Shown in pieces: positions 26,300 to 36,027 of a stretch of DNA of 64,000 nt. How positions within the stretch are numbered: position 1 is the first letter of the stretch; every line of letters begins with the position of its first letter. Under the pieces are notes generated by a model. The model saw nothing but the letters and a program-made list of their open reading frames with translations, ran no database searches and had not been told where the DNA came from. The translations under genes were made by a program, and so were the position numbers. Source of the stretch: CALCZU01 sp964396165 (GTDB taxonomy: Bacteria > Bdellovibrionota > FAC87 > UBA2466); the NCBI GenBank assembly GCA_964396165.1, contig CAYNEF010000014.1:1-64000 (forward strand), read 5' to 3'.

Positions 26300-27997
26300 A
26301 TGCAATTAATCGCACTTTATCTTCCTACTTTAGGCAAAATTGCGAATATTATTTTGTTCACATTGTTTAGTAGCATAGTCCAACTGGGACCTGCCTTTCT
26401 TATTTTTGAAAAATTGCGTACGCGCTTTCAATGGGAAGATAAATTTGCTTTGATTGTTGTTCCCCTCACAAGCGGTGTGTTGGGTTTTGTCGCATTTTGG
26501 GCCTACTTTGCAAATCCCACGTTAGGAAAAATCTATAGTTTCACACTTTATTTTGCCGCTGCTATCGGACTTTGGAAATTTGTCACCCTAAAGCGTGATT
26601 CATTAAAACCTATCGCGGGCTTTGTTTTACTCGCCGTTGCTACGGCAGTTTTTCATAATGGAGTGATTCTCATGCGTAATGCGAATGACTCAGGCATTCT
26701 TGCCGCAAAAAAAGTTTTTTTAGATGGGGAAATGCCACACGATAACGTGATCCCTTATATGGTAGCGACACGTTTATACTACGGTACAGATCCCAGAGAT
26801 GTCGGCAGCACATGGCGAAGCAGTGACAGGCCGCCTTTGCAAAGCGGGATGTGGCTTGCCGAAGCGCCTTTGTTTTATGAAACAACGATTCAAGATATTG
26901 GCTACCATACGGCCGCTACTTTTTTGCAGTGCTTCTGGGTTTTTGCCTTTGCTCTTCTTTATTACTATCTGCCGGGAAGGGTGGGATCGTTTGCTGTTAT
27001 TTTCGGTTTCGCGTTTTTCTCTAGTTTCTTTCACGTGAATACCGTTTATGTCTGGCCAAAACTTTTGGCTGCGAGTTTCAGCGTTATCACCCTTATCCTT
27101 CTTATCTATTCACCCCAAAAGAGAGAAAATCTGATTTTAGCAGGGTTATCTATCGCGTTGTCGCTGCTCTCGCATGGGGGGACCGCGTTTAGTTTTCTGG
27201 CGCTTTTACCCTGGTGGTCCATTGCAAAAGCGAGAGGAAAAATTCCTTCTTATGCTTTTGTACTTATCCCGCTCGTTTTGCTTTTTATGCCGTGGTCTTT
27301 GTACCAAAAGTATTATGATCCACCAGGCGACCGCTTGGTGAAAATGCATCTGGCTGGGGTGGGGCTTGATGAGCCGGACCCGCGCTCTTCGTTTCAGGCG
27401 TTAAAAGATTCTTATAGTGCTATTGCTTCCCAAACGTTTATAGAGAATCGCAAAGCAAATTTCCAAAGATTGTGGGACGTGGGTACTTTGCAGGACTGGG
27501 TAAAGATGGATGCCGCACGCTTACGACCCGCTCAGTTTTTTTCGCTCTTTCATGCTTTAGCAATTTTGAATTTTGGTTTCATTCTTTTACTTTTTGGATT
27601 TGCGGATAAATCCACGCGGCAGCTTGTCGGTATTTCCGTTGTTTCGATTGTTATTTGGGTTTTTTTGATGTTTATGCCACGTACTACGGTGATTCACCAG
27701 GGTTCATATTTGCCGCCCCTACTTCTGACTTTTGCACTGGCAAATGTGATTTCGCAGGTATTTAAAAAGTCTGCAGTAATATTAGTCGGCTTAAACGCCC
27801 TTTGTTTTTTTATTATCTTTTACGAACCTTCACGCGAAGCACGCAGTTTAAACGGCAGCTTGTGGATGTGGGTGACTTTCGTTTGCCTGTATCTCGTATA
27901 CCGTAAAGTTAAAAAAGTGGAACCCCCTGTATTCGACAAGTATACAGTCAACCCTCGCGCCAATTTCGTAAGTGGTTTAAAAACACCAAACACGTAA
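26300..27997 (+). CDS. Polytopic membrane protein, GT-C glycosyltransferase-like
   Basis: The 565-residue protein has about 12 membrane spans and one larger soluble loop. Acidic and aromatic residues after the third or fourth span (HDNVIPYMVATRLYYGTDPRDVGSTWRSSDRPPLQSG, about 146-183, in two stretches) resemble the substrate loop of GT-C enzymes and O-antigen-related membrane proteins. A second soluble segment (about 335-405) follows. The lipid-linked substrate is unknown. No Shine-Dalgarno is visible; TGCTAGTTT ends 6 nt before the ATG, which would fit a leaderless mRNA with a weak -10 box. The next gene starts 9 bp after its stop. Confidence 0.65.
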   Translation: MQLIALYLPTLGKIANIILFTLFSSIVQLGPAFLIFEKLRTRFQWEDKFALIVVPLTSGVLGFVAFWAYFANPTLGKIYSFTLYFAAAIGLWKFVTLKRDSLKPIAGFVLLAVATAVFHNGVILMRNANDSGILAAKKVFLDGEMPHDNVIPYMVATRLYYGTDPRDVGSTWRSSDRPPLQSGMWLAEAPLFYETTIQDIGYHTAATFLQCFWVFAFALLYYYLPGRVGSFAVIFGFAFFSSFFHVNTVYVWPKLLAASFSVITLILLIYSPQKRENLILAGLSIALSLLSHGGTAFSFLALLPWWSIAKARGKIPSYAFVLIPLVLLFMPWSLYQKYYDPPGDRLVKMHLAGVGLDEPDPRSSFQALKDSYSAIASQTFIENRKANFQRLWDVGTLQDWVKMDAARLRPAQFFSLFHALAILNFGFILLLFGFADKSTRQLVGISVVSIVIWVFLMFMPRTTVIHQGSYLPPLLLTFALANVISQVFKKSAVILVGLNALCFFIIFYEPSREARSLNGSLWMWVTFVCLYLVYRKVKKVEPPVFDKYTVNPRANFVSGLKTPNT

Positions 27998-28006
27998 AAT
28001 AACAGG

Positions 28007-28597
28007 ATGAGAAAATTACTGTTTCTATTGGCATTGCTCAGTTCAATGCATTGCTTTTCCGCTGATCACGGTACTCCAGACCACAGGACTTCTTGGAGAG
28101 AACAGGTATCGGCATTTTTTGACTTTTTGCCACTGCCTCAAGGAACCGGCGATTTAGTGGTCGGTGTCACAGACGACACTTGTAAAAATGATTTGGAAAG
28201 ATGGAACAATGAGAGCGGGGTAAAGGCGATTGTCTACAATGTAACTAGCCCAGTTGATTTGATCACAAAGTTAAAGCAAAGAGGCTATGGTCCGGATAAG
28301 AAAATTGGAACTCTTGCATTGTCGGGTCACGGATTTAATGACGGCAATTCCTGTTATATTTGTGCCAAAGGTTGCGGTGTAGGAAGTGAAATGAGTGATA
28401 CTGAAATTAGCCAATTGCGTGAACTACTTGCGGACGATGCGATTGTTTGGATGATGGGTTGTCATGTTGGTCAAAACATGGAACCTCTTAAAAGATTTGC
28501 TGTGAAATTGAAACGAAAAGTAGTCGCAAACTCGGGAGTGGTTTTAGCTGGTAACAGCGGTGCTTCCGGTACCTGGCGGACAGCATATCCAGACTAG
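28007..28597 (+). CDS. Secreted caspase-fold (DUF4347-like) protein
   Basis: The 196-residue protein has a signal peptide (MRKLLFLLALLSSMHCFSA). The core has the order of clan CD cysteine peptidases: a beta strand ending in LALSGHGF (His108), and a second ending in IVWMMGCHVGQN (Cys152), followed by a helix and KVVANSGVV. This pattern matches DUF4347-type caspase-like domains, whose His-Cys pair is in the right order and spacing. Whether it is an active peptidase is inference. A third Cys pair (SCYICAKGC, about 115-123) lies between them. TAAAAT ends 6 nt before the ATG; CAGG could be a weak Shine-Dalgarno. It overlaps the convergent gene by 4 bp. Confidence 0.6.
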   Translation: MRKLLFLLALLSSMHCFSADHGTPDHRTSWREQVSAFFDFLPLPQGTGDLVVGVTDDTCKNDLERWNNESGVKAIVYNVTSPVDLITKLKQRGYGPDKKIGTLALSGHGFNDGNSCYICAKGCGVGSEMSDTEISQLRELLADDAIVWMMGCHVGQNMEPLKRFAVKLKRKVVANSGVVLAGNSGASGTWRTAYPD

Positions 28598-29211
28598 AAG
28601 TCGATTCCCATTCCAAAACCCAAATAGAGATAACTGAGATGGAGTCTAAGACCGACATTCGGTGCGATTTTGTATCTTAAGCTTGCTCCAATTTCTGGTT
28701 GAATGAAATCTGAACTGGGCACTTTCTGCCAGCCTCCATCCGATGTACTTCTGGAATCGTAGCGCGTGGTTCTTAAAACAGCTCCTAAAAAGAGGTCTAA
28801 GTTTAATTCCGGGTTCAAATGAAAGACAGCTTTTCCTAAAAAAGGAAATTGCAGGTACATGGAGGTGAAACCGTTTTCGCCCTGATTCAGAGTTAATCTC
28901 GAGAGTGTAGCGACAAAGCCAAGTGTACCGTATATGCCCACTGTGGGAGTTAATCGCGCGATAGGAGCAGAGAATAACACGCCGCCCCCAAACGTAGAGA
29001 AGCGTTTTTCATAGAAATCTTCTTTTCCCAGAGGTGTAAGAATCAGGATATCGAGAGTGAATCTTCCCAAACTATCCTCTGCTACTGCGGCTCTCGAGCG
29101 TTTTTTGGGTTTAAGAAGTGGCGGCTCGGCGGCTTCTACAAGGGTAGAAAACACGATAATAATCAAAAGAAGAAGTTTCCAAGTAGGCTTCACCTTTATA
29201 TAATCCTTCAT
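28594..29211 (-). CDS. Outer-membrane beta-barrel protein
   Basis: The 205-residue protein has a signal peptide, a basic linker (KPKKRSRAAVAEDS) and then about eight amphipathic beta strands with aromatic girdles (for example PTVGIYGTLGFVATL and GLRLHLSYLYLGFGMGIDF). It ends in the C-terminal Phe recognised by the BAM machinery. It resembles OmpW/OmpA-type small barrels but I cannot name a family. The annotated ATG is only 1 bp from the divergent aconitase start; a GTG six codons later would give a more typical signal peptide (MKPTWKLLLLIIIVF). Confidence 0.7.
   Translation of the reverse strand: MKDYIKVKPTWKLLLLIIIVFSTLVEAAEPPLLKPKKRSRAAVAEDSLGRFTLDILILTPLGKEDFYEKRFSTFGGGVLFSAPIARLTPTVGIYGTLGFVATLSRLTLNQGENGFTSMYLQFPFLGKAVFHLNPELNLDLFLGAVLRTTRYDSRSTSDGGWQKVPSSDFIQPEIGASLRYKIAPNVGLRLHLSYLYLGFGMGIDF
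29176..29204 (+). promoter_or_regulatory. Aconitase promoter, predicted leaderless start
   Basis: TTTCCA (29176-29181), a 17-bp spacer and a consensus TATAAT (29199-29204) end 8 nt before the ATG at 29213. Transcription should start at or within 2 nt of the ATG. No Shine-Dalgarno exists for that start. Confidence 0.65.
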
Positions 29212-29212
29212 T

Positions 29213-31483
29213 ATGCAAAATATTAATACTACAAAAGAAATGGTTTCTAAACTCTACTCCACCATGGAGCAAAAGATCGCGAAAGTAAAAACTCGCGTGA
29301 ATCGCCCCCTGACTTTATCTGAAAAGATTCTGTTCGGGCATCTCGATAATCCTGAAGGGCAGGAACTAAAAGCGGGAGAAAGTATTTTGGCTTTACGGCC
29401 TGATCGCGTGGCGATGCAGGATGCGACGGCGCAAATGGCAATTTTGCAGTATTTAAGTTCGGGAAGAAAACAAACCGCCGTTCCGACAACAGTACATTGC
29501 GATCATTTGATCCGCGCAGAAGTCGGTGCTGCCAATGACATGAAAACGGCTCTCGATGAGAACCGCGAAGTCTATGACTTTTTGCAAACTGCTTGTGCGA
29601 AAGCAGGGATTGGTTTTTGGAAACCAGGTTCGGGAATTATTCACCAGGTTGTTTTAGAAAATTATGCGTTTCCCGGTGGTCTGATGATTGGAACGGACTC
29701 TCATACGCCAAACGCAGGTGGTTTAGGAATTGCCGCAGTGGGTGTGGGCGGAGCAGATGCCGTAGACGTAATGGCAGGGCTTCCTTGGGAAGTGAAGTAT
29801 CCTAAACTTGTCGGCGTAAAACTGACCGGAAAAATGTCGGGATGGACAGCGCCTAAGGACGTGATTTGTAAACTTTTAGGAATTTTGACTGTAAAAGGCG
29901 GCACAAACCGTATCGTCGAATATTTTGGCCCGGGTGTAGAGTCCATCAGCTGCACAGGGAAAGCTACGATTTGTAATATGGGTGCAGAGCTTGGCGCAAC
30001 GACTTCTGTATTTCCTTACGATTCTGAAATGGAAAAATATTTAAATTCCACAAAACGCAACGACCTAACGGAAGTGGCAAAAAAATACATGCATCTTTTA
30101 AAAGCAGATGCAGAAGTGGAAAAAGATCCGTCCAAATACTACGATCAAGTTGTTGAAATTGATCTTTCTAAACTAGAGCCGCAAGTAGTCGGCCCTCATA
30201 CGCCTGACTTGGCTCGTCCTATTTCGGAACTTGCATCAGATGTTTCGAAAAACGGCTGGCCTGTGAATTTAACTTCTGCATTGATTGGAAGTTGCACCAA
30301 CTCTTCTTACGAAGACATAGGCCGTGCTGTGGATTTGGCAAAACAAGCTGCTGCCCATGGAGTAAAAAGCAAAGTACCTCTTTGGATTTCTCCAGGCTCT
30401 AACCAGATTTACGAAACGATCAAACGCGATGGTTTGATGCAGATTTTGGAATCGGTTGGTGCGATGGTGCTTTCTAATTCCTGCGGCCCTTGTATCGGCC
30501 AATGGAAACGCTCTGATATTAAAAAAGGCGAGAAAAACTCCATCGTCAGTTCGTTCAACAGAAATTTCCCAGCGCGTAACGATGGAAACCCGGAAACTTT
30601 GAGTTTTATTTCCAGCCCTGAAATCGTCATGGCTTTGGGACTTGCCGGAACACTGGCATTTAATCCTTTAGAAGACGAACTAACGGGGAGTGATGGAAAG
30701 AAATTTAAACTCGAGCCACCTAAAAAAGCAGATTCGATTCCGCAAAAGGGTTTCGCGTTCTCTTTAGAAGGCTATTTGAATCCGCCCGATAGTGGTGATG
30801 GTGTTACTGTAACGGTAGATCCGAAGAGTAAACGTCTGCAACTGTTAAGCCCGTTCGCAAAATGGGATGGAAAAGACTTTGAAAAATTGCCGTTGCTTTT
30901 AAAAGCTAAGGGCAAATGCACGACAGATCATATTTCTCCAGCAGGACCATGGCTAAAATTCCGTGGCCACTTGGATAATATCAGCGACAATATGTTCACT
31001 GGTGCGATTAACGCCTATAGCGGCAAAGCAGGGGTAACGAAAAACTTGCTTACAGGCGATCAGGATCAATCTGTTCCTGCAGTGGCCCGTGATTATAAAG
31101 CAAAAGGCATGCGCTGGATTGTAATTGGCGATGAGAACTACGGCGAAGGAAGTTCCCGCGAACACGCAGCTATGAGCCCACGATTCTTGGGTGCTGCTGC
31201 AGTTGTGGTAAAGAGCTTCGCGCGTATTCACGAAACGAATTTGAAGAAGCAGGGGATTTTGCCCTTCACCTTCGTGAACAATGCGGATTACGACAAAGTG
31301 CAAGAAGACGATCGCATTAGCATCCTGGGGATTTCTGGCATAGCGCCAAAGAAAAACCTCACGATGGTTCTTACCCATAAAGATGGCAAAGAAGACAGAT
31401 GCGAGATTCAACACTCGATGACGAATGATCAAATCGGGTGGTTTAAAGCCGGATCTGCATTGAACCTGCTTGCAGGCAATTAA
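29213..31483 (+). CDS. acn: Aconitate hydratase, mitochondrial type
   Basis: The 756-residue protein has the aconitase iron-sulfur Cys pattern (GSCTNSSYEDIGRA and SCGPCIGQWKR) and the substrate-binding MIGTDSHTPNAGGLG. The swivel-domain GDENYGEGSSREHAAMSPRF motif lies near the C-terminus. The N-terminus (VNRPLTLSEKILFGHLDNP) is that of mitochondrial ACO2-type enzymes rather than bacterial AcnA or AcnB. It converts citrate to isocitrate in the TCA cycle and complements the sdhCAB operon nearby. Its mRNA is probably leaderless; a second in-frame ATG lies nine codons downstream. The M48 protease gene starts directly after its stop. Confidence 0.95.
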   Translation: MQNINTTKEMVSKLYSTMEQKIAKVKTRVNRPLTLSEKILFGHLDNPEGQELKAGESILALRPDRVAMQDATAQMAILQYLSSGRKQTAVPTTVHCDHLIRAEVGAANDMKTALDENREVYDFLQTACAKAGIGFWKPGSGIIHQVVLENYAFPGGLMIGTDSHTPNAGGLGIAAVGVGGADAVDVMAGLPWEVKYPKLVGVKLTGKMSGWTAPKDVICKLLGILTVKGGTNRIVEYFGPGVESISCTGKATICNMGAELGATTSVFPYDSEMEKYLNSTKRNDLTEVAKKYMHLLKADAEVEKDPSKYYDQVVEIDLSKLEPQVVGPHTPDLARPISELASDVSKNGWPVNLTSALIGSCTNSSYEDIGRAVDLAKQAAAHGVKSKVPLWISPGSNQIYETIKRDGLMQILESVGAMVLSNSCGPCIGQWKRSDIKKGEKNSIVSSFNRNFPARNDGNPETLSFISSPEIVMALGLAGTLAFNPLEDELTGSDGKKFKLEPPKKADSIPQKGFAFSLEGYLNPPDSGDGVTVTVDPKSKRLQLLSPFAKWDGKDFEKLPLLLKAKGKCTTDHISPAGPWLKFRGHLDNISDNMFTGAINAYSGKAGVTKNLLTGDQDQSVPAVARDYKAKGMRWIVIGDENYGEGSSREHAAMSPRFLGAAAVVVKSFARIHETNLKKQGILPFTFVNNADYDKVQEDDRISILGISGIAPKKNLTMVLTHKDGKEDRCEIQHSMTNDQIGWFKAGSALNLLAGN

Positions 31484-32617
31484 GTGCAAAAACTTTCAAA
31501 AGAGGCAATCCCTCAGGCTTGGAAAGATCACGATAATAGCATTAAGAATTATCTGTGGAGCCACAGGATTTTATCCTACACAAAAAGTGCGCTGGGGCTT
31601 TTTATCCTCGCGTATGGATTGTTAAGCTTTCGTTTAGGGATGGTAGAAGTCTGGGTAGAATCGACAGTAGAGCATCCCTTTACCCGCTGGCTACTGTATC
31701 TCGCAGTGGTGGGGGGCTTTTGGGAAATCGTCTCGCTTCCTTTTTCGATAGGCCATCATTCCATTGAAAAAGCGCACAAATTAAGTAAGCAAACTTACTT
31801 GAATTGGTTCTGGGATAGAATCAAAGGCTATTTTGTTGCGATTATTATTGGGACGATTGCACTCGGAGCACTTTATCTGTGCGTTTTGTATGCAGGCGAT
31901 TATTGGTGGCTTGCTGCATGTTTTTTATTTATTGGTCTCAGCATTATCCTTGCGCAACTTGCACCCGTACTTCTTATCCCCATTTTTTTTAAACTGCACC
32001 CGATGGAACCTAATCCCTTAAAGGAACGGCTTTTAAACCTGTGCAAAAAATACGGCATCAATGTCTTTGAAGTTTACCATTTAGGAATGGGAGATAAGAC
32101 AGAGAAGGGCAATGCGGCGTTTGTTGGCCTTGGAAAAACAAAGCGTATTATGATTGGCGATACGCTTTATAAAAAGCATTCCGAAGACGAAGTCGAAGCC
32201 GTCTTTGCGCACGAGCTGGGGCACCAGTTGCACAATGACTTGTGGAAGGGAATTATTTTTTCTTCTCTCATGATGTTTGCCACATTTTATATTGCTAAGC
32301 TTATCTGCGAAACGTGGGTGCTTCCTTACTACGATTCCAAGTTTATAGATCCGTTGGGTATCTTTTTGTTTTTTACTGTTTTAAGTGTAGTGCAGATCCC
32401 AGTGGGAGTATTACAAGCTGCCTTTACACGTAAATTGGAAAATGCAGCAGATGATTTTGCCTTTAAAACCATTGGTGTAGGAAAAGCGCTGGGCGACTCA
32501 TTAGAAAAACTGACCATCCAAAACAGATCACAGTTTTACCCAAATCCCATCAGGGAATTCTTAAGCTTCTCGCATCCAGCACCGTGGCGAAGGATCTTGC
32601 GTCTGCGTCAGTCGTAA
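31484..32617 (+). CDS. M48 family (Ste24/CAAX protease-like) membrane zinc protease
   Basis: The 377-residue protein has several membrane spans around the zinc motif HELGH (His243, Glu244, His247) and the downstream ENAADDFAFK segment that supplies the third ligand. Layout and length match Ste24p-like M48A peptidases rather than the soluble HtpX type. In bacteria they probably help quality control of membrane proteins. The start is a GTG abutting the aconitase stop, without a clear Shine-Dalgarno, so it depends on translational coupling or reinitiation. It ends directly against the convergent FkbM gene. Confidence 0.85.
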   Translation: MQKLSKEAIPQAWKDHDNSIKNYLWSHRILSYTKSALGLFILAYGLLSFRLGMVEVWVESTVEHPFTRWLLYLAVVGGFWEIVSLPFSIGHHSIEKAHKLSKQTYLNWFWDRIKGYFVAIIIGTIALGALYLCVLYAGDYWWLAACFLFIGLSIILAQLAPVLLIPIFFKLHPMEPNPLKERLLNLCKKYGINVFEVYHLGMGDKTEKGNAAFVGLGKTKRIMIGDTLYKKHSEDEVEAVFAHELGHQLHNDLWKGIIFSSLMMFATFYIAKLICETWVLPYYDSKFIDPLGIFLFFTVLSVVQIPVGVLQAAFTRKLENAADDFAFKTIGVGKALGDSLEKLTIQNRSQFYPNPIREFLSFSHPAPWRRILRLRQS

Positions 32618-33469
32618 TTAAAAATGAAATGAGGATTTCTTTTCAGTAGGTGTGAGAAAGAGATTTCCCCATACGCCTTCGGGATCAGGATGCGGGTTTT
32701 GTAGGTTCTTGACCCATCTTTCTTCCGCTAAATGATAGGCCTGGTAGTTGTGCTCGAGGCAGAATGCGCCGATGGCTTTGTCTTCTTCTTCATTGTGTGA
32801 CTCGATAAAAAGATAAGGGCGCTTTTCTTTTGCGATACGGCTGCACCCTTTTAAAGCAAATACGCCGCCCCCTTCGATATCCATTTTAATCAGGTCCGGG
32901 AAAGGAAATCCGCCTTCGGTAAAATAATCATCGAGTGGAATTCCAGGGACTTCGATTTTTTCAGGCTTTACTTGCCCTCCACCGGCCCACGATTCGAGTA
33001 GGGAAGAACTGTGGTGGTGAAACCCGATAAAGAAGTTAATAGTCGATTTTTTTTCCGTGCATGCCTTTGCGACCGGGATGACATGCGAAATGTGGTTTTG
33101 CACAATGTGCTCGTTGAGTTTTTTTAACGCGTAAGGCGCGGGCTCAAAAGCATGTACCGTTCCTTTTCCCTGCATTTGTCTATCAAACCAGATGGAGTAG
33201 AGGCCTATGTTGGCACCCACATCTGCGATCACTTTGGGGGGATTATTGCCACTGAAAACATGTTTTTCTAAAAAGTGGAAGTGTTCGAGTTCCCACAGAC
33301 CTAAGACCGCGTGGTAATTCACTTCGCGATCGTAATGGATTTTAATTCCCTTTAAGCTTCCGAAGGGAATTTTGTACCACTCGTTTTCCTTATAGATGAA
33401 CGAAAGAAGGTGTCTGACAACGCCGCTATTCCAACGAAAATAAAAGATATTACGCAGTGCTTTTACCAT
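32618..33469 (-). CDS. FkbM family SAM-dependent methyltransferase
   Basis: The 283-residue protein carries motif I VIADVGANIGLYS (about 80-92), the HAFEPAPYALKKLNEH stretch that binds the SAM ribose, and PDLIKMDIEGGGVFALKG (about 200-217) with the conserved DIEG. These are the marks of FkbM methyltransferases, which O-methylate sugars in polysaccharides, lipopolysaccharide or secondary metabolites. The acceptor is unknown; glycosylation genes occur elsewhere in the window. A C-terminal Phe-His-Phe tail ends the protein 1 bp from the M48 gene. Confidence 0.85.
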   Translation of the reverse strand: MVKALRNIFYFRWNSGVVRHLLSFIYKENEWYKIPFGSLKGIKIHYDREVNYHAVLGLWELEHFHFLEKHVFSGNNPPKVIADVGANIGLYSIWFDRQMQGKGTVHAFEPAPYALKKLNEHIVQNHISHVIPVAKACTEKKSTINFFIGFHHHSSSLLESWAGGGQVKPEKIEVPGIPLDDYFTEGGFPFPDLIKMDIEGGGVFALKGCSRIAKEKRPYLFIESHNEEEDKAIGAFCLEHNYQAYHLAEERWVKNLQNPHPDPEGVWGNLFLTPTEKKSSFHF

Positions 33470-33531
33470 AGCGTTAATTTTAACTGATGCTTGTATTTAG
33501 AGCAAAGCAGGCTGCATTACTATTCGAGTTT

Positions 33532-35931
33532 TTAATTTACCGGAAGCTGGAGCTGGATACTTTGCGGGGGCGGCATTTGGGGGAGTTCCAACGTGTCCGC
33601 CACAAGGCCTGTAATTTTTAAGACCTGGGCGATGTCTTTCACAAAGAAAAATTCCATTTCTTTTCGGATATCAGGAGAAATTTCGTTGATGTCTCCTGCA
33701 TTTTTTTCAGGAATCAAAACGCGTCTTACCTGTGCACGGTGCGCTGCGAGGACTTTTTCTTTTACCCCACCGACCGGAAGCACATTGCCGCTTAAAGTGA
33801 TTTCACCTGTCATAGCGGTTTTTGAATCGACGGGTTTATTTTCCATCAAAGAATAAAGAGCAGTGAACAAAGCGACTCCAGCCGAAGGACCATCTTTTGG
33901 GATTGCCCCGCTAGGCACATGGATGTGGTAATCGAGTCTGTCGAAGGGAAGGGAGATTTTAGTCCCCAAACGCGATCTTAAAAGACTTAAGGCAATTTGC
34001 GCCGACTCTTTCATCACATCGCCCAAAGAGCCTGTGAGAATGAGTTTTCCTTTACCATCCATCTGCGTGACTTCGATCTTTAAAATTTCGCCACCTACAG
34101 GTGTCCAGGCAAGACCTGTGACCACACCGGTTTTCTTTTCATCGGAAGCCGTATCGTGGTGGTATTTTTTATTTCCTAAAATAGTTTCTAATTTATCGAC
34201 GCTTAAGGTGACGGGCTTATTACTTGCGTCCATTGCAATGAGACTGGCCGCATAGCGAACAATGCCGGCAAGTTCTCGCGATAATTGTCTGACACCCGCT
34301 TCACGCGTGTACGAATCAATTAATTCTTGAACTGTATTTTCCGGCACGATGACGTCTTTGTCTGTGACCCCGTGCTCTGCCAGTACTTTGGGTACAAGAT
34401 GCGCTTTTGCGATTTCAAGCTTCTCTTTTCTGGAGTAGCTCGACATCTCAATAATCTCAAGACGGTCTCTTAAGGCGCTGGGGATGGTTTCAATTTGGTT
34501 AGCCGTTGTAATGAAAAATACTTTCGACAGATCAAACGGCACATCCAGGTAATGATCCATGAAAGTTGTGTTCTGCTCGGGATCCAATACTTCCAACAGG
34601 GCAGAAGAAGGATCTCCTCTAAAGTCATTTCCCACTTTGTCTATTTCATCGAGCAGCATGAGCGGATCTTTAGTACCCGCGCGTTTCATGTTTTGAATGA
34701 GTTTCCCAGGCAAAGCGCCGATGTAGGTGCGTCTGTGGCCACGAATTTCCGCTTCATCTCTCACGCCGCCAAGACTAGTACGGATAAACGTACGGCCCAG
34801 GGCTTTGGCAATCGATTTTGCAATACTCGTTTTTCCAACCCCTGGGGGGCCGAGAAGGCAAATGACTTGTCCCTTGATATCGTTTTTTAATTTTGAAACA
34901 GCAAGATGTTCTAAAATTCTCTTTTTAACTTTTTCAATCCCGTAGTGATCTTCGTCGAGAACATTTTTCGCTTCTAGTAAATTTAAATCTTTGGCTTCTT
35001 TGCCGGAAGTTTTTTGCCAAGGCAGCGCCACAAGCCAGTCGAGGTACGTGCGAATCACATGGTATTCAGGCGAAGAACGAGGTACCGATTGCATACGGCT
35101 TAATTCTTCTTTTGCTGTTTTCTTTGCGTCAGCGGGTAAGCCCAGTGATTCAATTTTTTTAGAAAGTTCATCTACAAGGTTGGATTCGTCCCCCAACTCT
35201 TCGTGTAGCGTTCTGATTTGCTCTCTTAAAAGGTGGTCTCTTTGATCTTTTGAGAGCCTCTCCATCATTTTTGTCTGGATTTCATTTTGAAGTAAAAGTT
35301 TTTCTTTTTCCCGGACCATATGGCCCAGTAATGTTTCCAGGCGCTTTTCCACATCTAGAGTTTCTAAAATTTCTTGTTTGATGGGAATGGAGAGCTGCAA
35401 AAACGTAGAGCAAAGATCGGCAATTTGAGCGGGCTCATCTAACTGCTGCAAGAGTTTTACAATCTGCTCGCTGCCGGGAATGGAAGAGAGATTTAAAATC
35501 GTTTTGCCCATTTCCTTTACTTCCATCGCCAAGGTTTCTGTCTTGGGGGAGAGATTTAATGTCCCCTCGGGAAGCTGGTAGCCTTTTGCAGAAAGAAACT
35601 TTCCGCCTTCAATAAATTCTGTAATACGAAAACGAAATAGACCGTTGACGATGAGTTGGTAACTTTCTTTTTCTACCTGGGTGACTTTGGAAACAAGACA
35701 GATGACACCGATGCGATAGAGTTCTTCAACAACGGGTTCGTCTTTTGTTGCATCTTTTTGAGCAACAACTAATAACAAATCGCCTTGGCGTTCTGCTTGT
35801 TGCACACTTTGTACACTTTTGGTGCGGCCGACGATAAGCGGGACTGCGGCGTTCGGGAATATAACTGTATTGCGTACGGGTAGTACGGGTATCAGTTCAG
35901 GTAATTCTATAACGCGACGTGTTGAGTCCAT
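33532..35931 (-). CDS. lon: ATP-dependent protease Lon
   Basis: The 799-residue protein has the three Lon parts: the N-terminal substrate domain (IPVLPVRNTVIFPNAAVPL), the AAA+ module with Walker A GPPGVGKTS and Walker B PLMLLDEIDK, and the protease domain with the catalytic pair Ser683 (KDGPSAG) and Lys726 (GGVKEKVLAA). It degrades misfolded and regulatory proteins. The length matches standard LonA. TAGTCT-10 nt-AGACTA, an inverted repeat, sits directly before the ATG. No heat-shock CIRCE element is visible. Confidence 0.96.
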   Translation of the reverse strand: MDSTRRVIELPELIPVLPVRNTVIFPNAAVPLIVGRTKSVQSVQQAERQGDLLLVVAQKDATKDEPVVEELYRIGVICLVSKVTQVEKESYQLIVNGLFRFRITEFIEGGKFLSAKGYQLPEGTLNLSPKTETLAMEVKEMGKTILNLSSIPGSEQIVKLLQQLDEPAQIADLCSTFLQLSIPIKQEILETLDVEKRLETLLGHMVREKEKLLLQNEIQTKMMERLSKDQRDHLLREQIRTLHEELGDESNLVDELSKKIESLGLPADAKKTAKEELSRMQSVPRSSPEYHVIRTYLDWLVALPWQKTSGKEAKDLNLLEAKNVLDEDHYGIEKVKKRILEHLAVSKLKNDIKGQVICLLGPPGVGKTSIAKSIAKALGRTFIRTSLGGVRDEAEIRGHRRTYIGALPGKLIQNMKRAGTKDPLMLLDEIDKVGNDFRGDPSSALLEVLDPEQNTTFMDHYLDVPFDLSKVFFITTANQIETIPSALRDRLEIIEMSSYSRKEKLEIAKAHLVPKVLAEHGVTDKDVIVPENTVQELIDSYTREAGVRQLSRELAGIVRYAASLIAMDASNKPVTLSVDKLETILGNKKYHHDTASDEKKTGVVTGLAWTPVGGEILKIEVTQMDGKGKLILTGSLGDVMKESAQIALSLLRSRLGTKISLPFDRLDYHIHVPSGAIPKDGPSAGVALFTALYSLMENKPVDSKTAMTGEITLSGNVLPVGGVKEKVLAAHRAQVRRVLIPEKNAGDINEISPDIRKEMEFFFVKDIAQVLKITGLVADTLELPQMPPPQSIQLQLPVN

Positions 35932-35972
35932 AGTCTTTCAATTAGGAGACTACGGTTCTAAAAAGGGAAAGT

Positions 35973-35998
35973 AAATGGGGGATTTAACTCCCCCATTT
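35973..35998 (-). terminator. Hairpin between the 50-residue basic gene and lon
   Basis: AAATGGGGG and CCCCCATTT form a 9-bp perfect stem with an 8-base loop. On the minus strand the run after it is TTTACTTT, so it is a moderate terminator for the small gene upstream. It may also attenuate transcription into lon. Confidence 0.55.
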
Positions 35999-36027
35999 TA
36001 TAAAAATAATCTTAATAATTTAAGAGC

